Shown: one piece after another, positions 6,067 through 8,278 of the stretch | Layout of the letters: each line of letters starts with the position of its first letter | Position numbering within the stretch: position 1 is the stretch's first letter | Assembly: GCA_002438065.1 (NCBI GenBank) | Contig: DJSP01000108.1 | Span: 1-8,278 of the forward strand | Reading direction: 5' to 3' | Length of the DNA: 8,278 bases | Origin: Caryophanales bacterium UBA6331 | Lineage (GTDB): Bacteria; Bacillota_I; Bacilli_A; RF39; UBA660 | Notes under the pieces: generated by a model | Database searches by the model: none | What the model saw: the letters and a program-made list of their open reading frames with translations, nothing else | What the model was told of the DNA's origin: nothing | Program-made: the position numbers and the translations under genes

Positions 6067-6627
6067 ATGAATGTAAATATTAATGATATTAAAAATGGTA
6101 TGACTTTAATATTAGAAGGTAAATTAGTAACTGTTGTTGATTTTCAACATGTTAAGCCTGGTAAAGGACCTGCTTTTGTTAGAATTAAATATCGTGATTT
6201 AAGAACAGGATCTACTATTGAAGATACTTTTAATACTAACCTAAAATTAGAAAAAGCTCATGTTGAAAAAATGCAAATGCAATTTTTATATAAAGAAAAT
6301 GATAACTATGTATTTATGAATACTAATGATTATTCTCAAATGGAAGTTTCATCATCAATTATTGGCGATGATGCTAAATTCTTAAAAGAAGGATTAGTTA
6401 TTGAAATTCAAATGTATAATGGAGAAATTCTTGGAATTGTTCTTCCTGAAAAAATCGAATACAAGGTTACTGAAACAACTGATGCTGTTAAAGGAAATAC
6501 AACTAATAATGCTATGAAAGATGCTACAATTGAATCAGGTTATACAATTAAAGTTCCGATGTTCATTTCTGTTGGAGAAACAATAATTGTATCAACTAAA
6601 GACGGAAAGTATGTATCTCGTGCATAA
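6067..6627 (+). CDS. efp: Translation elongation factor P
   Basis: EF-P binds between the P and E sites and rescues ribosomes stalled at polyproline stretches. The 186-residue length and order match the family: a KOW-like N-terminal domain (about 1-63) and two OB domains (about 65-128 and 130-186). The N-terminal tip loop VKPGKGPAF (29-37) presents K33, equivalent to the lysine modified by 5-aminopentanol in Bacillus subtilis or by beta-lysine in Escherichia coli; no modifying enzyme lies in this window. The C-terminal domain keeps TIESGYTIKVPMFI (154-167) and ends in the family's typical YVSRA. The Shine-Dalgarno AAGGA (6053-6057) lies nine bases before the ATG. It follows rpmG in the same unit and is closed by a terminator 11 bases after its stop. 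Confidence 0.98.
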   Translation: MNVNINDIKNGMTLILEGKLVTVVDFQHVKPGKGPAFVRIKYRDLRTGSTIEDTFNTNLKLEKAHVEKMQMQFLYKENDNYVFMNTNDYSQMEVSSSIIGDDAKFLKEGLVIEIQMYNGEILGIVLPEKIEYKVTETTDAVKGNTTNNAMKDATIESGYTIKVPMFISVGETIIVSTKDGKYVSRA

Positions 6628-6637
6628 ATAAAATTAT

Positions 6638-6660
6638 TCTCACTATATGTGAGATTTTTT
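6638..6660 (+). terminator. Rho-independent terminator after efp
   Basis: TCTCAC (6638-6643) pairs with GTGAGA (6649-6654) around a five-base loop (TATAT), followed by six Ts at 6655-6660. It ends the rpmG-efp unit. Confidence 0.85.
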
Positions 6661-6661
6661 G

Positions 6662-6690
6662 TTTAAAATATTAAGTCAATATGTTATTAT
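6662..6690 (+). promoter_or_regulatory. Possible distal promoter in the efp-downstream intergenic region
   Basis: TTTAAA (6662-6667, 4 of 6) and TATTAT (6685-6690, 5 of 6) are 17 bases apart, and TG at 6682-6683 makes an extended -10. A transcript from here would start near 6697 and carry the inverted repeats at 6692-6764 into a leader of about 165 nt for the membrane-protein gene at 6861. The region is so AT-rich that chance matches are expected. Confidence 0.3.
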
Positions 6691-6691
6691 A

Positions 6692-6764
6692 AGTTCAAAA
6701 GGAATAATGAATATTTCTAATAAAACATAGTCAAGATATTCCAATTAAAAGAAAATATTGAACT
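6692..6764 (+). repeat. Nested inverted repeats, possible leader structure
   Basis: AGTTCAA (6692-6698) is the exact inverted match of TTGAACT (6758-6764), and inside it GGAATA (6701-6706) matches TATTCC (6737-6742). Two nested stems could form in a transcript from the distal promoter. ATATTGA (6755-6761) can instead pair with TCAATAT at 6778-6784, which would disrupt the outer stem. I recognise no known riboswitch or T-box core. This is the most structured part of the longest gene-free stretch (6628-6860, 233 bases). Confidence 0.3.
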
Positions 6765-6774
6765 AAATAATAAG

Positions 6775-6802
6775 TTGTCAATATCTAAAATTAATTTATT
6801 AT
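6775..6802 (+). promoter_or_regulatory. Probable proximal promoter of the 6861 membrane-protein gene
   Basis: TTGTCA (6775-6780, 5 of 6) and TATTAT (6797-6802, 5 of 6) are 16 bases apart. Transcription would begin near 6809, leaving about 50 nt of leader with the Shine-Dalgarno at 6846-6852. Confidence 0.5.
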
Positions 6803-6860
6803 ATCGAAACTATAAAATGAAATTATAAAATATTATTTTTGCTAAAGAGGTGTATGCGAT

Positions 6861-7409
6861 ATGTTATTAAATATTTTAATATTTATATTAAAAATCTATT
6901 TATATATTTCGTTAATTTGTAATATAATCACTAATTGTATTATTTATACTTATGCTGAAAATAAGTTAGAAAAAGAAGGATATACTATTTCAGAAAATGA
7001 AAGTATCCTTACAAGTTTTTTAAATTTAGTAATTAGAGGTTTAATATTTTTTATACCAGTTATTAATTTAACTACTACAATTGACTATCTTTTTAATTTT
7101 GATAAGTTTTATGAAGAATTAAAAGCGATATATAGTGATAAAGAAAGTAATGATAATACCATAATAGAAGCAGACAAAGATGAAAAAGAAGATAATAAAG
7201 TTATTGAAAATAAAAATACTGAAATTATAAAAATACCTGATTTAAATATAGATGAATCTGAATTCGATAGAATGTCTGAAAAAGAACAATTAGAATTTCT
7301 AAAAAAATATTTTAAAGATAATCGTGAAATAATAGAATCTGAATTATTAATTGATAATAATGAGAAAAAAGTAGAAGGCAAAAAGTTAGTAAACCAAAAG
7401 AAAAGATAG
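6861..7409 (+). CDS. Membrane protein with two helices and a charged cytoplasmic tail, function unknown
   Basis: I do not recognise this 182-residue protein. Two hydrophobic segments lie at about residues 3-31 (with C20 and C26) and 48-78, joined by a short polar loop. From about 82 the protein is hydrophilic: first rich in Asp and Glu with Asn (92-118), then a possible amphipathic helix around 131-162 (SEFDRMSEKEQLEFLKKYF at 133-151), then a basic end rich in Lys (168-182). The tail is probably cytoplasmic and partly disordered. The ATG has AGAGGTG (6846-6852) eight bases upstream; an ATG at 6854 is in another frame and soon stops. The gene stands alone between the efp terminator and the rpsU promoter. 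No clear terminator follows: a weak A/T hairpin around its stop lacks a T tail, so some readthrough into rpsU is possible. Confidence 0.75.
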   Translation: MLLNILIFILKIYLYISLICNIITNCIIYTYAENKLEKEGYTISENESILTSFLNLVIRGLIFFIPVINLTTTIDYLFNFDKFYEELKAIYSDKESNDNTIIEADKDEKEDNKVIENKNTEIIKIPDLNIDESEFDRMSEKEQLEFLKKYFKDNREIIESELLIDNNEKKVEGKKLVNQKKR

Positions 7410-7460
7410 TATTTTTTCTAACTAAACTGTGTATGTTCCATAAATTAATTAAAAATATTA

Positions 7461-7497
7461 AATAAATTGAAAAATTTATTAACAATATAAAAATTGT
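7461..7497. repeat. A/T-only hairpins upstream of rpsU promoter
   Basis: AATAAATT (7461-7468) and AATTTATT (7473-7480) are perfect inverted repeats around GAAA, followed by ACAAT (7482-7486) and ATTGT (7493-7497). They sit 13-50 bases upstream of the rpsU -35. The wider tract 7441-7509 is almost pure A/T and may act as an UP element or curved DNA. The rest of 7410-7560 shows nothing else beyond the promoter. Confidence 0.35.
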
Positions 7498-7509
7498 AAA
7501 ATATTTTGG

Positions 7510-7538
7510 TTGTACCATTTAAAATTAAGTGATATAAT
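7510..7538 (+). promoter_or_regulatory. Promoter of rpsU-yqeY
   Basis: A perfect TATAAT (7533-7538) is preceded by TG (7530-7531), an extended -10. TTGTAC (7510-7515) at a 17-base spacing is a weak -35. Transcription should start near 7545, just ahead of the Shine-Dalgarno AAGGGAGG at 7552-7559. Confidence 0.7.
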
Positions 7539-7567
7539 ATACTTGACTTTGAAGGGAGGGAATAATA

Positions 7568-7768
7568 ATGACAAAGGTAGTAGCTAGAAATGGTGAAGAT
7601 ATTGATAAATTAATCAAAAGATTCACAGTTGGTGTAAATCGTAGCGGTGTCCCTTCTGAAATGAAAAAGCATAGAGCTTACGAAAAACCAGGAGTACGTA
7701 GAAGAAACAACGAAAAGGAAATGCTTAAAAATTTCCGTAAGAAAAATCGTAAAAAAAGAAACGCTTAA
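7568..7768 (+). CDS. rpsU: 30S ribosomal protein S21 (bS21)
   Basis: S21 is a small basic protein of the 30S platform near the anti-Shine-Dalgarno end of 16S rRNA, and helps initiation. This 66-residue copy keeps the family pattern: an N-terminal V-V-A-R-N-G-E start, a first helix with IDKLIKRF (12-19), then S26-G27 and the hallmark AYEKPGVRRR (37-46). It is several residues longer than the 57-residue Bacillus subtilis protein because of a very basic tail (54-66: LKNFRKKNRKKRN, then A). The start is backed by AAGGGAGG (7552-7559) at eight bases, one of the strongest ribosome sites in the window. It precedes yqeY by 20 bases, a gene order common in Bacillota. Confidence 0.97.
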   Translation: MTKVVARNGEDIDKLIKRFTVGVNRSGVPSEMKKHRAYEKPGVRRRNNEKEMLKNFRKKNRKKRNA

Positions 7769-7788
7769 AAATTAATAGAAACTAGGTA

Positions 7789-8232
7789 ATGAAAATGTTT
7801 GAAAAAGTAACAAAAGATTTAACTGAGGCTATGAAAAATAAAGATGCTTTTAGACTTTCAGTATTAAGAATGCTTAAAAGCGCTTTAAAAAATGAAGAAA
7901 TTAATAAGAAAAATCCTTTAACTGATGATGAGGTTTTAGCAATAATTAAAAAACAAGTTAAAACAAGAAAAGATTCAATGAATGAATATGCTAGTTATAA
8001 TCGTATGGATCTAGCTGATTCATTACAAAAAGAAATTGATATTTTAAATGCTTATTTACCAGAGGAATTATCTGATGAAGAATTAGAAAAAGTAATTACT
8101 GAAACAATTGCTAAGTTAAACGCTGATAGTGTTAAACAAATGGGATTAGTAATTAAAACTATATCTAGTGAATATGGTGCTAGATGCGATATGGCTAAAG
8201 TAAGTAAAATAGTTAAGGAAAAACTATCATAA
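7789..8232 (+). CDS. yqeY: GatB/YqeY domain protein
   Basis: This 147-residue protein matches the YqeY family, an all-helical domain related to the C-terminal part of the GatB subunit of tRNA amidotransferase. Its own function is not established; a tRNA-related role is inferred from the GatB relation and the neighbour rpsU. Family landmarks visible are AMKNKD (14-19), LRMLKSALKNEEI (26-38), the RKDS motif (60-63), AYLPEELSDEELEKVI (88-103) and QMGLVIKTI (116-124), in the same order as Bacillus subtilis YqeY. The start is uncertain: AGG at 7784-7786 is only two bases from ATG 7789 but eight from ATG 7795, so the protein may begin MFEKV, two residues shorter. A strong terminator overlaps the stop. 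Confidence 0.93.
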   Translation: MKMFEKVTKDLTEAMKNKDAFRLSVLRMLKSALKNEEINKKNPLTDDEVLAIIKKQVKTRKDSMNEYASYNRMDLADSLQKEIDILNAYLPEELSDEELEKVITETIAKLNADSVKQMGLVIKTISSEYGARCDMAKVSKIVKEKLS

Positions 8233-8256
8233 GTTGCAAAATATGCAACTTTTTTT
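8231..8256 (+). terminator. Rho-independent terminator after yqeY
   Basis: AAGTTGCA (8231-8238) pairs perfectly with TGCAACTT (8244-8251) around AAATA, with a T run at 8250-8256. The TAA stop of yqeY (8230-8232) runs into the stem. Confidence 0.9.
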
Positions 8257-8273
8257 AATATAATAGGAATTTC

Positions 8274-8278
8274 ATGTT
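8274..8278 (+). CDS. Possible start of a further gene, cut by the window edge
   Basis: ATG at 8274 is preceded by AGGA (8265-8268) at five bases and by a TATAAT at 8259-8264. Only five bases of the reading frame are present, so no product can be named. Confidence 0.3.

Noticed and set aside
6707..6730. Seven-codon leader peptide MNISNKT preceded by AAAAGGA
   Set aside because: The ribosome site is plausible, but the peptide has no codon run or known stall sequence, and such mini-frames are frequent in A/T-rich DNA.
7384..7423. Terminator after the 6861 gene (AGTTAG/CTAACT with an inner A/T stem)
   Set aside because: The stem is imperfect, mostly A-T, and no T run follows the right arm, so it does not meet the standard used for the other terminators.
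7312..7518. Minus-strand reading frame across the end of the 6861 gene and the gap before rpsU
   Set aside because: It has a hydrophobic translation as expected from reading A/T-rich DNA in reverse, no convincing ribosome site and no support from its neighbours.

Overview
The window comes from a very AT-rich, low-GC Gram-positive bacterium. By eye G+C is about 20-25%, and lower still in the two transporter genes. All genes are on the + strand. The housekeeping proteins (a two-CXXC ribosomal protein L33, EF-P with a PGKGPAF loop, S21 followed by YqeY) resemble those of Bacillota. The extreme base composition suggests an uncultured Bacilli or Mollicutes-adjacent gut lineage (RF39 or Erysipelotrichales type), but this placement is inference. 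Trp is encoded by TGG and no gene needs TGA as a sense codon, so the standard bacterial code fits. All ten complete genes stop with TAA or TAG.

Layout. (1) 32-538: a single-gene unit for a small two-helix membrane protein with a Lys-rich tail built on 11-residue repeats, closed by a terminator. (2) About 592-4906: the most distinctive part, a tight three-gene operon. It encodes a Sec-secreted protein with five cysteines in its mature part and two tandem, paralogous MacB-like ABC transporters (N-terminal ATPase, one helix, large extracellular domain, three helices). Spacings are 18 and 8 nt, and the operon ends in an almost exact copy of the first terminator. (3) 4906-5785: phosphatidylserine decarboxylase, which makes phosphatidylethanolamine, with a GTG start and no visible Shine-Dalgarno. 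(4) 5813-6660: rpmG-efp, under a near-consensus promoter and ended by a terminator. (5) 6662-7409: a 233-base intergenic stretch with inverted repeats and two candidate promoters, then an unrecognised two-helix membrane protein with a charged tail. (6) 7510-8256: rpsU-yqeY, a conserved Bacillota pair, ended by a strong terminator. The last five bases may start another gene.

How the parts work together. Units 4 and 6 are ordinary translation genes. Unit 2 is the candidate for something new. The two transporters look like the halves of an asymmetric heterodimer: departures from consensus in the two ATPase domains fall on the same composite ATP site and leave the other site canonical. The secreted protein encoded first in the operon is the obvious candidate partner or substrate, but nothing in the sequence proves this. 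No gap exceeds 300 bases. No tRNA, rRNA, CRISPR array, insertion sequence or phage gene was seen.
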